Assembly (NCBI RefSeq): GCF_902459465.1
Contig: NC_047080.1
Coordinates: forward strand, 12,498,866-12,562,865
Direction: 5' to 3'
DNA length: 64,000 nt
DNA from: Asterias rubens
Lineage: Eukaryota; Echinodermata; Asteroidea; Forcipulatida; Asteriidae
The notes under the pieces are model-generated. The model searched no databases. It saw only the letters and a list, made by a program, of their open reading frames with translations, and was not told the origin of the DNA. Position numbers and translations under genes: made by a program. Of the stretch, positions 47,601 to 57,236 are shown one piece after another. Numbering within the stretch: position 1 is the stretch's first letter; every line of letters begins with the position of its first letter.

Positions 47601-50600
47601 ATTTGCTCAAAGGCGCTGTACATAAAAAAGCAAAAATACTTAAATACCTTTTCCAATGTTTATCTAGGGTCATCTTAGTAGATTGCTGTTAGTGTTAAAC
47701 GGTAATTTGATTGGTTTTTTCTACAGATGACGTATCTCCTGCCAGCCACGTGTTGTATCCTGATATTGATATTGTTTGACCTGCCAGCTTACACATCCTC
47801 AACCAACCTTCCGGGGGTCATTGTACTCTTTCTACTCTATGGGTAAGATTGTGTCCAATCTCCCCTAACCCCAACAACTTCCTCTTCCTCGTTACACCAC
47901 ACTAATCCATCAGGCACATCACGCACCTTGCCAAATCAGGCAGTTCTTGCCCAAACTTAAAATTGAGTTTATTCAGGAATCAAATAGATAAGAAGAAGAC
48001 ACCTTATTCAGTCTTACATAGTCCTTAACATGTAGAATGTTTAAGAGGTCACATCATATTGACATCAATGCTGATGTTCCAGTTGTCTTTTCTTTGATTG
48101 TCATCTCCTGATTTTTCAAGAATATAATGGCATGGGGCAAAAAGTATTTAATGGCCTGACGTTACGACTTAAGCAGTGGCTTTCTCAAAAGCTAAAAAAA
48201 AAAAGGTTCTGGGCATCACAATTATGACTTTTGTGTTTCTGCAGGTTTTCCATGACTCCCATCATGTATCCGGCATCCTTCTTATTCACTGAGTCCAGCT
48301 CAGCCTTTGTTACCCTCATTGTCTTAAATCTTTTCACTGGTGTCACTACTCTCATCACTACATTCATTTTGGAAATCTTCAACACAGATTCGGTAAGTTC
48401 TTTTGAGTCGTGAGTCGTGGCTGTTTCAAACTGGCAGGGTCATGGCTGTGTGACGCTCATCCACGACCCTGCAAGGTTTAATTAAGACAGCTGTTTTAGA
48501 CAGAGTCACTACTCTTTTCATCCCATTTATAAATGCCTCTTTGTTAAGAAGCAAAATATTGTTGGAAAATCTGTAAAACTTTTCTGTACATTTTTAATGC
48601 TTGTCCAAATTGCGGGCACCAGATGATAGTCAAAGTTTATGCAATGCTCTACAGTTGAGTATCGGGATGTATTAATTGTGTTGCGCATTATAGTGCTGTG
48701 TAAGCTTGCTCTCCATGTGAATGTTTAAAGACTCCTCACTGTGTTTATGTCACTCATTTAAACTTGGCCATGTGATCTCCTCTCGACCAATCACAATGGA
48801 TAAACTGTCCCAGGTATTTATGAATGTAAGATCAATGAATATGAAAGCTAGAGTGGATTGAAATGATGTGACGTCTTATTTCTTTGTCGTTTTCTTGATG
48901 TTCAGAATCTGGAGAATATTTACTCGAGTCTGGATGAATTATTCCTGATATTTCCCAACTACTGCCTCGGCAAAGCGCTCATGGATCTGTCGTTTAATGA
49001 GTACATGAACGAGTATTACTACATGATTGGTGAGTCACATTTGAGAACCTTGTTCCCATTGAAACACTTGCATTTTTCAAAAACTCATCTGCCATCAAAA
49101 CACTCATCAAAACAATCAAATCGTTTTAAACACTGTGGTTTAAAGTTACTGGACAAGTTTAGTAATTGTCAAAGACCAGGTTTCTCACTTGGTTTATCCA
49201 AACATGCATAATAAAACAAATTGGTCATCGAAGTTGCAAGAAAATAATGAAAGAAAAATTACTCTTGTTGCACACATGTGTTTGCTTTCAGTCTTTCTCA
49301 GATTCAAATATTTGAGTGAGAAATTACCTCTTTCTCTAAAACTACGTTTCGTTAGACGGAGTCGTTTCTCACAGTTCTCCGTCGCTCGTTAGCAAGTAAA
49401 TGTTTATGCTAAGATATATATTTTCAAGTTATTACCAAATGTGTCCAGTGCCTTAAATACTTACTTTATGCTGTATGAAACAATTTAAATTTGAAGGCAA
49501 TCAACATTCTAATTGATGCGTCATGTTTGTCTACTTGAAGGAATGAACAAAGAAATGAAGAGTCCATATCGATGGGAGTTGTTATATCGAACCTTTGTCA
49601 TCATGGCCACTGAGGGCATACTTGCATTTCTATTTACACTGCTCTGTGAATATCGTTTCTTCATCAAACCAAGGTAGGTCATAAGGGCTCTGTTTCGTGA
49701 AGCTGACTAAGCAGAAAATATTGCTGGAAGTTTTGTCTTTGATGCAAAACAAATCAGGATACCAGTCACACATATTACATGAGAGCGATGTATTTTGGCC
49801 GGTAACCTTATTCTGGTATAGCATGATTTTCTCTACGGTTGAAGCAGCTCTTTGAAATTGGGCTCTGGTCACACTTTCAAAAAGCTTAGTGCAATTTTGA
49901 AAGCCTGTAAGCCCCAAAACAATTTTCCAACACAGGAAATAACTTTTCTAAGCGGTAATTTGTGCTTATAACAGCTTCATGAAATTATACCCTGCAAGTT
50001 GGAATTTGATGGTTATCATAAATGATTTGCTAAGTAAAAATAAGCGGGTCACCAGTGATATGTAATATGCATTGCATGGTGTTTACTTGGTACACAAATT
50101 TCTAAGCAAGGGTTGTGTAATTGGATGTCCTGATAACTTGGCGCCATTAGTCCAATGTACAGGTTTTCACTGTCAATGTTGGAATAAATGTTTTTGTGGG
50201 TTTTTTGTACATAAAGGCGCAAGAAATCCTCAAAGAAATTATCCAATGATGAGACTGAAGAAGATAAAGACGTCTTGGATGAGAAGGAAAGAGTCTTGAG
50301 TGGGCAGGCAAGAAATGATGTATTGTGCATCAAAAATCTCTCCAAGGTAAATAAAAACAAGCGCCTTGCTTAAACAGTGTTCTTCAAAGTCAAAGGTCTT
50401 CTCAGATTAAAAAATACTTGTGAACGATTTAAGAAATGACTGATTTTCATTAACATACAAACAAACATGTGCCAGACTTTTGCACCAACAACAAAATTAG
50501 AATAAAACAAAAGTGCTTCATCTTGCTTTTCCAAACCCAAATAATTCATCACAAACATTTGTTTTTTATTTACTGACTACATTTTTACTTTATTTTGTCT

Positions 50601-53600
50601 CACCAAACAGATGTACAAGACAAAACGATTTGGATCTCATCTTGCTGTAGACAAACTCTGTCTGGGAGTTCCACAAGGCGAGGTAATGACATTCATAGCA
50701 TGACTTGAGCCCCAAAGTTAACTCAAAATTAAAAACCTCATAATATGAGAAAGGAATTGATAGGGTCAACATATGCCAACCCTTATGTCCCTGAACGATG
50801 GCAAGGCAATGCTAATTGTTTGGCCAAACTGTTACAAGATCTTGTTTCTCTCCTACAGTGTTTTGGATTACTTGGTGTGAATGGAGCAGGGAAGACTACA
50901 ACCTTCAAGATGCTAACTGGGGATGTATCCATCTCAGAAGGGGATGCCTTTCTCAGAAGTCACAGGTAACGTTAAGAAAACTTTGTCTCTTTCTTCTAGG
51001 TAAGGGTGAATAATTAATACCTAACCCCTTTATCTTTATGATGAGGGTACTGGGTTCTTTGATTAAAAAAAAACTTTGACATCTTTTTAAACCCTTTTCC
51101 CTGGTGCTCTGTTCTTTACAGTGTATACCATGACATGCTGAAGGTGCAACGTTTGATCAGTTACTGGGTTGTTTTACGTGCATTACACAACACTTTGACA
51201 TCTTTTTAAACCCTTTTCCCTGGTGCTCTCTTCCTTCCAGTGTATACAAGGATATGCTGAAGGTGCAACGTTTGATCGGTTACTGGGTTGTTTTACGTGC
51301 ATTACACAACACTTTGACATCTTTTTAAACCCTTTTCCCTGGTGCTCTCTTTCTTCCAGTGTATACAAGGACATGCTGAAGGTGCAACGTTTGATTGGTT
51401 ACTGCCCTCAGTTTGATGCACTCTTTGATGAGTTAACTGCTCGGGAACACCTGAGACTCTACGCTAGACTCAAAGGCATCCAAGCTCGGCAACAGAAGCA
51501 GGTATAGAAAACTAGGGCTATGGCTAGCCTAGACTCTGCAGCCAACAGACACAGCCACTTGTCAGACATTGCACAATGCTGTATGCAGCCATGGCTGTGG
51601 CTAGATAAGCCTCTGAAGTCAACTGACACAGCCAAAGCCAATTGCTGTATTTAGTAGCCACTTTTAACAAAAGCCATTGTTTCAAATATTTGTAGACCCA
51701 TATGGGTTGCACCCAAGACAACAATGTCTTATCTACTAAGCCAATTCTGTACACTATAGTTATAACTTTTATCTGTACACAGTTACATGCATTTATTTGT
51801 TCTAGGTTGTTGATTGGGCGATACAACGAGTAGCTCTAACTCAGTACGCAAATAAGCCAGCGGGCACATACAGTGGAGGAAATAAACGCAAACTATCAAC
51901 AGCTATTGCGCTGCTTGGCCATCCTCCGGTAATTTACATGGTAAGTGTTCAATGAGCACCTAGGGCCTGGGTGCACACTCCATCAAGGTGCTGGGTCCAC
52001 ACTCCATCAAGGTGCTGGGTGCACACTCCATCAAGGTGCTGGGTCCACACTCCATCAAGGTGCTGGGTCCACACTCCATCAAGGTGCTGGGTCCACACTC
52101 CATCAAGGTGCTGGGTCCAACTCCATCAAGGTGCTGAGCAGATAAAAATTGCTTACTGAATTTCCTTTGCAAAGATGTCAGTAATGTCAACTCAATAGCA
52201 TTTTGGACGGTAAGCTGTTTCTGCTTAGCTGATGACAGCCAATCCAAATGGTATTGGATTTGATCTATTGACTGGCACATAAATTCCTCTTTGGATTGTA
52301 CAGACCTATTTGTTTTTGTTTAATTCGATTTTATTTTGACTTTTATCTATTGGAATCTATACATTGAAAAATGAGTGCATCAGAAAACTGAATTAAAAGC
52401 AAAGTTTTGTGCTTCACAGCTATTTTGGTGAGGGGGCGGGGGCAGTATGTGAAGTGTTTGTACTGTATGTTTGTTTTGCTCTGCGAATGTCTTGTTTTGA
52501 TTAGTCATTATAATTTTCCCTTTTAAACGTTTAGGATGAACCAACAACGGGAATGGATCCACACTCTCGGAGATTCCTTTGGGATTTAATTCACTCCATC
52601 GTCAGAGAAGGAAGATCTGTCATACTCACATCACACAGGTAAAAGGAGGGTTGAGATTGTAAAGCAACCTGTGGGCTCATTGGGCTGCTGGTGCTGCATG
52701 TCCCAAAGGAGCTGAGATGGTTTAATTAATATCTCCCTTCCAATAACTGGGGTAGTTTTAACAGTGCAATGTGCATTGATAGCTGGGGTAGTTTTAACAG
52801 TGCAATGTGCATTGATAGCTGGGGTAGTTTTAACAGTGCAATGTGCATTGATAGCTGGGGTAGTTTTAACAGTGCAATGTGCATTGATAGCTGGGGTAGT
52901 TTTAACAGTGCAATGTGCATTGATAGCTGGGGTAGTTTTAACAGTGCAATGTGCATTGATAGCTGGGGTAGTTTTAACAGTGCAATGTGCATTGATAGCT
53001 GGGGTAGTTTTAACAGTGCAATGTGCATTGATAGCTGGGGTAGTTTTAACAGTGCAATGTGCATTGATAGCTGGGGTAGTTTTAACAGTGCAATGTGCAT
53101 TGATAGCTGGGGTAGTTTTAACAGTGCAATGTGCATTGATAGCTGGGGTAGTTTTAACAGTGCAATGTGCATTGATAGCTGGGGTAGTTTTAACAGTGCA
53201 ATGTGCATTGATAGCTGGGGTAGTTTTAACAGTGCAATGTGCATTGATAGCTGGGGTAGTTTTAACAGTGCAATGTGCATTGATAGCTGGGGTAGTTTTA
53301 ACAGTGCAATGTGCATTGATAGCTGGGGTAGTTTTATCAGTGCAATGTGCATTGATAGCTGGGGTAGTTTTATCAGTGCAATGTGCATTGATAGCTGGGG
53401 TAGTTTTAACAGTGCAATGTGCATTGATAATAAGCTCCTAATAAGTGCCTATTATAAAATAATAGTGGATTCTTATATAGCGTGCATACCCATCACTCAG
53501 TGACGCTCAAGATGCTTCAACATTCAGTATTTCCTGCAAGGGGGACTGCGTTTGAGTTATCTTTGAATTATTACTTTTATTAAAACTTGAACCAAAATGA

Positions 53601-55555
53601 TAATTAATATTTGACTTTTGTTTCCCAACTCCTTCTCCAGTATGGAGGAATGTGAGGTACTCTGTACCCGTCTTGCCATCATGGTAAACGGAGAGCTAAG
53701 ATGCCTTGGCAGCGCCCAGCATCTTAGGAACAAGTTTGGAGATGGGTATTCCATAACCATCAGGGTCAAAGGTCACAAACCTGACCTCCGACATGTGATA
53801 AACTTTATCGGCCGGATGTTCCCACATGCAGTCCTGAAGGTACGTGAAGGTTTTAGAAAATTAAGAAAATATTTGATTATAGTGGCTCTGTGAGGGGCAG
53901 TGACGTCATAACTAGAGGAGGCTGGTAGCCCCCTTCAAGAACTTTTGGCTTTCAACTAGAGTCCCCCAAATGAAATTGAAGAAAAAATAAATACAACTTG
54001 TTTGCAAATTCTGTAAACTTAACTTAACCTGTATCTTAATAGATGTAGCCAAAGACGTCTTGAAAAAAAACTTGTTTCTTCTTTGATATTGCATTTGTAT
54101 TGTATTTCTCTTCAACATGTTCTGGATTTCTTCTTAGCTTAGGCTTACGTTTCAATTTTGGTTATTATACATGTAAATATTATTCTTTGTATTTAGCGCC
54201 ATGAGCACTTTGATGGATTTGTGCGCTTTATAAGTTATTATTATTATTATTATTATTCTTTTGTTTTGTTGCTGTAGGAAGAGCATCACAGCATCTTACA
54301 GTACGAGATTCCACTTGAGAACGTCTCACTACCAGAGTTATTCAGTAAGCTTCAAGATGCTCAGGACATGCTGCAGATTGAGGACTTCTCTATCAGCCAA
54401 ACCACACTAGATAATGTAGGTAGTTTCCAACTTTTCTTAACAGTTTTGTTATATGTTTTTATTTTAATTTTCTCGCAAACATAGGTTTCCCACATGGCTA
54501 ACATATTGTTTGGTTGACAAAGCCTGTCATTCAAAATATGTTACTTTGTTGCTAAAATTGTGTTTTTGTTTTCCATTTATTTTATTTTATTATAATTTTG
54601 TTCCTGCTCTCAAGAAATTGTCTCAAAGAAATTGTCTCAAACTACAACATTAATTTAATTTTCCCTTCTATTTGTTTTGTTTTTATTGCGGTAGGTGTTC
54701 GTAAACTTTGCCAAACAGCAACTAGAAAAGCAGGATGTGATTGACTCAAACAAGCTACGCCGCAGACGTAAACAGCGTCAGATGAAGAAGATGAACAAAA
54801 CCGAGATGGAACCTCTTCTACTAGACGATGAGTTCCTACTCCAAGATGACAACGAGGATGCCCCTTTCCAAAACTCAAGACGGTCGTTATCACGACAGCT
54901 GAAGAAGAAATTCTGTCGACCATGGAGGATGCTGAGGAGGAACTGTAGCGTGACGCAAGAACCAGTTTCTTTTGAAGATGAGGAGTTCTACGGGCAGGAA
55001 TCGGACGATGATCTCTTACTAGATATAAGCAGCTGCGGAGGCAATAGCGGACTAAGAGACAGAAACAATGACGCGGATGACGATGATGAAATACTACAAC
55101 TTGATGAGTCTCATTTGATTCCGAAGAAAAGGGACCTGACAAGATCCAAACAACCAAGAATCAGTACAAATAGATTGGGAAGTTCTGCAGATAATGCCTG
55201 CTCACAATTTGATTTTGATGTAGATAGGGAGCACCTACTGACAGACCATGATGATGATGATGATCCTATGCTGCCATTAAATGAAACAACAGTAAGTTCT
55301 GCTTCTGGTTTTGAATCATGTGGAAACTCATTGGGTTAATTTGAACAAAGTAAAACTAAACGCAGTGGGACTTGCACCTGCGACCTCTGGATTAATGTAT
55401 CCATTTGGGGAGTCGAAAATACCCAAAGCGGGAGAACAGAAATGGAAAAATCCAGAATGCATTTGTTGGTGGATAGTCATTTTCTTTCTTTGATTTCAAA
55501 ACTGTTTTTTGTTTGTTTACAGGTTAGGTTATCCTTGATGGACATGGAAGCATGA
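19293..55555 (+). CDS. ABCA2: ABCA2-type full-length ABC lipid transporter, 47 exons
   Basis: Forty-seven exons, all with GT/AG boundaries and consistent phase, sum to 7953 nt, encoding 2650 aa plus stop. Exon coordinates are in the block entries below. The start ATG at 19293 is the first in frame after an in-frame TAA 45 bp upstream, and [14 protein letters not shown] matches the ABCA2 N-terminus. Two halves follow, each with membrane helices, a large luminal loop and a nucleotide-binding domain. Closest family member is ABCA2, by [17 protein letters not shown]-like KRFHYTRRN, the proline-rich NYVPKPPQ segment and [14 protein letters not shown]2 works in endolysosomal membranes and affects sterol and sphingolipid handling; substrate here is not shown. 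Human ABCA2 is about 2435 aa; the excess is mostly in the C-terminal tail and luminal loop. Confidence 0.95.
20310..20400 (+). repeat. tRNA-derived SINE fragment
   Basis: In ABCA2 intron 2, gttagatagctcaattactgg (A-box-like) is followed by ggttgtgggcttaaatcctg (B-box-like), then T-rich DNA. Extra bases between the boxes argue against a working tRNA gene. Confidence 0.55.
22421..22548. repeat. 64-bp direct duplication
   Basis: Two almost identical 64-bp units begin tgcctgaaactctgcaataa and end near gccattaca, head to tail in ABCA2 intron 3. Confidence 0.9.
22983..23137. repeat. 77-bp direct duplication
   Basis: Two units begin gtttcaaccaatct and end aaacaaact, with a few substitutions, head to tail in ABCA2 intron 3. 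Confidence 0.9.
24336..24480. mobile_element. Fold-back element with gtcgatttcacaaa ends
   Basis: The left end gtcgatttcacaaagagttag and the right end ctaagtcttaagttagg...ttttgtgaaatcgac are inverted copies with small gaps. Internal gttaggac/gtcctaa words continue the palindrome. It is short and non-coding. Confidence 0.75.
27625..27804. repeat. 36-bp tandem repeat, 5 copies
   Basis: Five units of gtcttgaacttctctcctga plus aggggcacagacattt, with two substitutions, start 57 bp after exon 5 of ABCA2. They are open in more than one frame only because the unit is a multiple of three. Confidence 0.95.
30457..30627. repeat. 51-60-bp tandem repeat, 3 copies
   Basis: Three units begin agctgcatcttgcattacac. 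The first and third end with tatgggctct, which the middle-to-third junction lacks. Located just before exon 11 of ABCA2. Confidence 0.9.
31057..31162. repeat. 15-bp tandem repeat, 7 copies
   Basis: Seven units of gtcattagcatagca, with gcg and gaa variants, in the intron before exon 12 of ABCA2. Confidence 0.9.
31663..31852. mobile_element. Dispersed gcttagcaaa palindrome family, best copy
   Basis: The unit contains ctgcttagcaaatttctttg at the left and ggtaacctgtttctgctaag...gtgcttacaggct at the right, with partial inverted symmetry about the middle. Related copies lie near 2750-2900, 6090-6175, 37730-37852, 38190-38345, 41548-41730, 42280-42452, 49690-49870 and 52200. Intact copies begin near cccaatttcataaagctg and end near gctttatgaaattggg. 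It looks like an old, abundant non-autonomous element. Confidence 0.75.
31861..31950. repeat. 45-bp direct duplication
   Basis: Two near-identical 45-bp units begin gagatatcgtgagaatgtcg, inside ABCA2 intron 12. Confidence 0.92.
32287..34754 (+). other. ABCA2 intron 13, 2.5 kb
   Basis: No exon was recognised. Two gattcgaacct words near 32622 and 32790 look like B-box remnants of tRNA-derived repeats. A (gtttaac/gttaaac)-rich stretch lies at 33460-33610, and a ten-copy minisatellite fills 33894-34556. Confidence 0.65.
33894..34556. repeat. 64-69-bp minisatellite, about 10 copies of two variants
   Basis: Units begin aaggaatcagtg and end accacaattt. A longer type has actgtcaaaaatgtatgtgc; a shorter type has gctgtcagatatgtgtgc. 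Reading left to right the order is long, long, short, long, short, long, long, long, long, short. It ends about 200 bp before exon 14. Confidence 0.92.
35925..36085 (-). repeat. tRNA-derived SINE, minus strand
   Basis: On the minus strand it reads gagtggctaagagcat..., then caagctctggtg, cagcagagtgtgggttcaag and gtggctcttgc. This matches the plus-strand SINE at 45350-45595 over the whole tRNA-like head. It sits in the intron before exon 16 of ABCA2, about 65 bp from the acceptor. Confidence 0.8.
36151..38650 (+). other. ABCA2: ABCA2 exons 16-20: first transmembrane domain
   Basis: Exons 36151-36265, 36571-36761, 37149-37302, 37900-38104, 38465-38650. They encode about residues 791-1074, with hydrophobic helices in each of exons 16 to 19 ([59 protein letters not shown]). 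The ABC-A coupling segment [19 protein letters not shown] spans the exon 16/17 border. Exon 20 carries [18 protein letters not shown], typical of the family just before the first ATPase domain. Confidence 0.94.
38997..39096. repeat. Degenerate ~34-bp tandem repeat, 3 copies
   Basis: Three units contain gattta, then acaagc(c/t)(g/t)c, then ctgtggctgctatgg variants. Located in the intron before exon 21 of ABCA2. Confidence 0.75.
39193..41512 (+). other. ABCA2: ABCA2 exons 21-26: nucleotide-binding domain 1
   Basis: Exons 39193-39257, 39351-39460, 39623-39754, 39931-40011, 40260-40456, 41024-41512. Walker [11 protein letters not shown] is at residues 1123-1132, split by an intron after the last Thr codon. 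The Q-loop is in GMCPQHN, the signature LSGGMQRK at 1222-1229, Walker B VILDEP with D1246 and E1247, and the H-loop in [10 protein letters not shown]. Every ATP-site motif is intact. Exon 26 also holds the regulatory region after the ATPase domain, ending [14 protein letters not shown]. Confidence 0.96.
41840..42070 (+). other. ABCA2: ABCA2 exon 27: acidic/Ser-rich cytosolic linker
   Basis: Seventy-seven residues rich in Ser, Thr, Asp, Glu and Gln join NBD1 to the second half. It is low in complexity, without helices. Linkers at this place in ABCA2 are also poorly conserved and phosphorylatable. The exon is phase 1 on both sides, so skipping it would keep the frame. Confidence 0.88.
43185..43336. 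repeat. 76-bp direct duplication
   Basis: Two identical-looking 76-bp units begin gtgttgttgactgtactagt, ending about 100 bp before exon 29 of ABCA2. Confidence 0.92.
43659..45970 (+). other. ABCA2 intron 29, 2.3 kb
   Basis: Mostly AT-rich DNA. It holds a plus-strand SINE (45350-45595) and a possible 18-nt microexon at 44467-44484, described under findings. No other exon was supported, although this is where vertebrate ABCA2 has more luminal-loop sequence. Confidence 0.65.
45350..45595 (+). repeat. tRNA-derived SINE, fullest copy
   Basis: A tRNA-like head (gtcgtggctgagtggattag, anticodon region, gtgtgggttcgaatcccggt) is followed by a body with gagcaagacacttcactata, ttgcttctctccacccaggc and a tail ending near gcatactcc and (att)n. 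Partial copies lie at 35925-36085 (minus), 40735-40800, 42990-43165 (minus), 47370-47470, 60008-60112 (minus) and 63045-63200. Confidence 0.85.
47370..47470 (+). repeat. tRNA-derived SINE head
   Basis: Same family as 45350-45595: tggactcaagctctgg, then cagcagggtgtgggttcaga and ttgacaattgtccttgac. It lies in the intron after ABCA2 exon 33. Confidence 0.7.
51074..51403. repeat. 119-bp triplication spanning intron end and exon 41 start
   Basis: The unit starts ctttgacatctttttaaacc, contains the polypyrimidine tract, an AG acceptor and the first ~45 bases of exon 41 (tgtatac...atgctgaaggtgcaacgttt). AG acceptors therefore occur at 51120-51121, 51239-51240 and 51358-51359, exactly 119 bp apart. 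Only the third is followed by a complete exon ([11 protein letters not shown]). The first two run into gttgttttacgtgcattaca and then a stop. Copies differ by only a few bases. Confidence 0.93.
51969..52136. repeat. 24-bp minisatellite, 7 copies
   Basis: Units of gggtccacactccatcaagg plus tgct (first and third with gggtgcac) lie 28 bp after exon 42 of ABCA2. Confidence 0.95.
52746..53429. repeat. 36-bp minisatellite, exactly 19 copies
   Basis: The unit gctggggtagttttaacagt plus gcaatgtgcattgata repeats 19 times over 684 bp with only a few substitutions (first unit; atcagt in two units near the end). The even multiple of three leaves long open frames on both strands; these are not genes. It lies about 110 bp after exon 43 and about 210 bp before exon 44 of ABCA2. 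Confidence 0.97.
54695..55555 (+). other. ABCA2: ABCA2 exons 46-47: long C-terminal tail
   Basis: Exons 54695-55291 and 55523-55555. The tail starts VFVNFAKQQ, the conserved ABCA motif after NBD2, then runs 200 residues further with a basic block ([12 protein letters not shown]), acidic blocks ([26 protein letters not shown]), a dileucine-like [11 protein letters not shown] and EHLL. Such acidic dileucine motifs often direct proteins to endolysosomes, which would fit ABCA2; this is inference. The last exon adds [10 protein letters not shown] and a TGA. Human ABCA2 has a clearly shorter tail. Confidence 0.9.
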
Positions 55556-57039
55556 TGAAGCATAAGGGATGTGTTCTATTCCAAATCAGCCTCTGATGAT
55601 TAAGATGTAGACTGCCATTTGTAGATAAGATCACATCAACTACAAGTACCAGCTGCAACCTGGGTTGATGTAGAGTATAATCAGTATTTTTAGAGCTATT
55701 TTTACAATGATACATTGCAATATGTTGGCTCAGTAGTGTGGATAGGGCTATAGTGGTCATGAAACAACATATTCTTGAGATGGGCACAGTCAAGTAGTCT
55801 CTTGTGAGAGATGCTCCAACGGCGTACAATGTGCGCAATAGAATTTCAGTCACAAAGCGAAGATACACCGCTCTAGATAGCTTGAATTTTAAACTTAAAG
55901 GGCGTGTCGTGGTGGTAAGGTTTAAAAATAATAATGTTTACTATTTTCACATAACTTAAATGGTGCAATGTTGGACATGGTGGAAAACTTCCTTTGAAAT
56001 ATTTTTGTCTGAAATGCTAGAGTTTTTGAGAAAAAAGTAAACAATAAGTTAGGATCTGACAAGTCTGAAATCGGATAGTTGAAATCAGTGAAAAAATCTT
56101 CTGTGTGACTCATTGAGCTTATCTCATTACAAGTTTTGGTATGTGTATTGAATCTCACATGTAGTGGTTGCACCTATAGTGAAGATTTGCATATTGCAAA
56201 AGTATATTGACCAATGACCAGTTGAGTTACATTTTCCTCATGAATATGCAGTAGTCATAACTTTTACTAACTAGAAATATTGACCATGAATATGCATAAG
56301 ATGCCCCTCACCTATTCAGAATTGACCAATGAAACATGTTTATATGCTCATGAATATGTATGATGTGTAGAGTGATTTTATGCATGTTCTAAAACAATGC
56401 ACCTTGACTGTTTTTACAATGACATAAAAACGAAGTAATGTAATCAAGTGAAAAATTATGTTGTACTCAAAAGTTCTAAGTGAAGAAAAAGTAGGATTGT
56501 TCATACTTTACAGTGTTGCAATATAACATTAGACAGGTACTTTTGTTGGTACCCGTCTAAATTTCAAAGAAAACTGAAAGATACCCTCGGGGGTACATGG
56601 ATATTTGTTTAATTAGGATTAGGAAAAAAAGTTATGCTTTAGATTAGATTACTTTAAAAATTTAAGAAAACCTTTCCCTGCAGCTTTAATTTACTACAAA
56701 CTTCTCCGCCCCCTGACCTATCATTGCAACCCCCATACTGTCGTGGGGTTGAATTTATAGAAGTATTTAATACAAATGGAGTCCTTAATAACTCAAACTT
56801 TTTCCTTGACAATATTTATTTATTATTTATTGAAAGATCAAAATACTAGCTGCTCTTTTTAGTCTTTGCTGAACTTTTAGAAAGTATGTGTGTGGGGAAA
56901 ACACTATACTGCTGGACTTGGGTCGTGATGGCTGTACCTATTGCATTAAGCGGTCAACCAAGCATAAATCTCGGTCATTGACACTTTGAGTCTGTGTTTA
57001 AATTACCTGACTCTGGCTACAGCTATGGATGTTGCTTAG

Positions 57040-57236
57040 GATGTTGCTATGGAAGTCCTATGCTTCAATGCATGATGACTTGTTGAGCCAGCCATAGCCA
57101 TATAGGGTGTTGCTATAGAAATCGTATGCTTCAATGCATGATGACTTGTTGAGCCAGCCATAGCCATATAGGGTGTTGCTATGGAAGTCCTTTGCTTCAA
57201 TGCATGATGACTTGTTGAGCCAGCCATAGCCATAGT
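57040..57236. repeat. 66-bp minisatellite, 3 copies
   Basis: Three units contain gcttcaatgcatgatgactt, gttgagccagccatagccat and gttgctatggaagtc, with small changes. Period 66 bp; open frames on the minus strand are by-products. Confidence 0.92.

Larger units (their letters stand above)
42474..49673 (+). other. ABCA2: ABCA2 exons 28-37: second transmembrane half and luminal loop
   Basis: Exons 42474-42840, 43438-43658, 45971-46169, 46617-46722, 46849-47024, 47135-47312, 47727-47842, 48245-48392, 48906-49029, 49541-49673. Exon 28 has [10 protein letters not shown] and the seventh helix ([16 protein letters not shown]). The second luminal loop runs to exon 32, with a proline-rich piece ([13 protein letters not shown]), Cys-rich [12 protein letters not shown], and NNAILRANL and [13 protein letters not shown]. 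Exons 33-37 carry the remaining helices ([47 protein letters not shown]) with [12 protein letters not shown] between. The luminal loop is shorter than in human ABCA2 between exons 29 and 30. Confidence 0.93.
50217..54415 (+). other. ABCA2: ABCA2 exons 38-45: nucleotide-binding domain 2
   Basis: Exons 50217-50346, 50611-50682, 50859-50965, 51360-51501, 51806-51940, 52535-52638, 53641-53839, 54278-54415. Walker [11 protein letters not shown] is at residues 2172-2181, the Q-loop in [19 protein letters not shown], signature YSGGNKRK at about 2271-2278, and Walker B VIYMDEP with D2295 and E2296. An intron falls just before that Asp. The H-loop is in LTSHSMEECE. All ATP-site motifs are present. The exon 41 acceptor has two upstream decoy copies (51074-51403 entry). 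Confidence 0.96.

Noticed and set aside
52746..53429. CRISPR-like regular array
   Set aside because: Units abut with no unique spacers, and the genome is an animal's; it is a minisatellite.
52726..53503. Long open frames on both strands (225-244 aa) across the 36-bp array
   Set aside because: They are translations of a 12-codon repeat made by a unit length divisible by three, in an intron between two verified exons.
54642..55157. 171-aa minus-strand frame
   Set aside because: Shadow of ABCA2 exon 46, whose acidic and basic codon blocks leave the opposite strand open.
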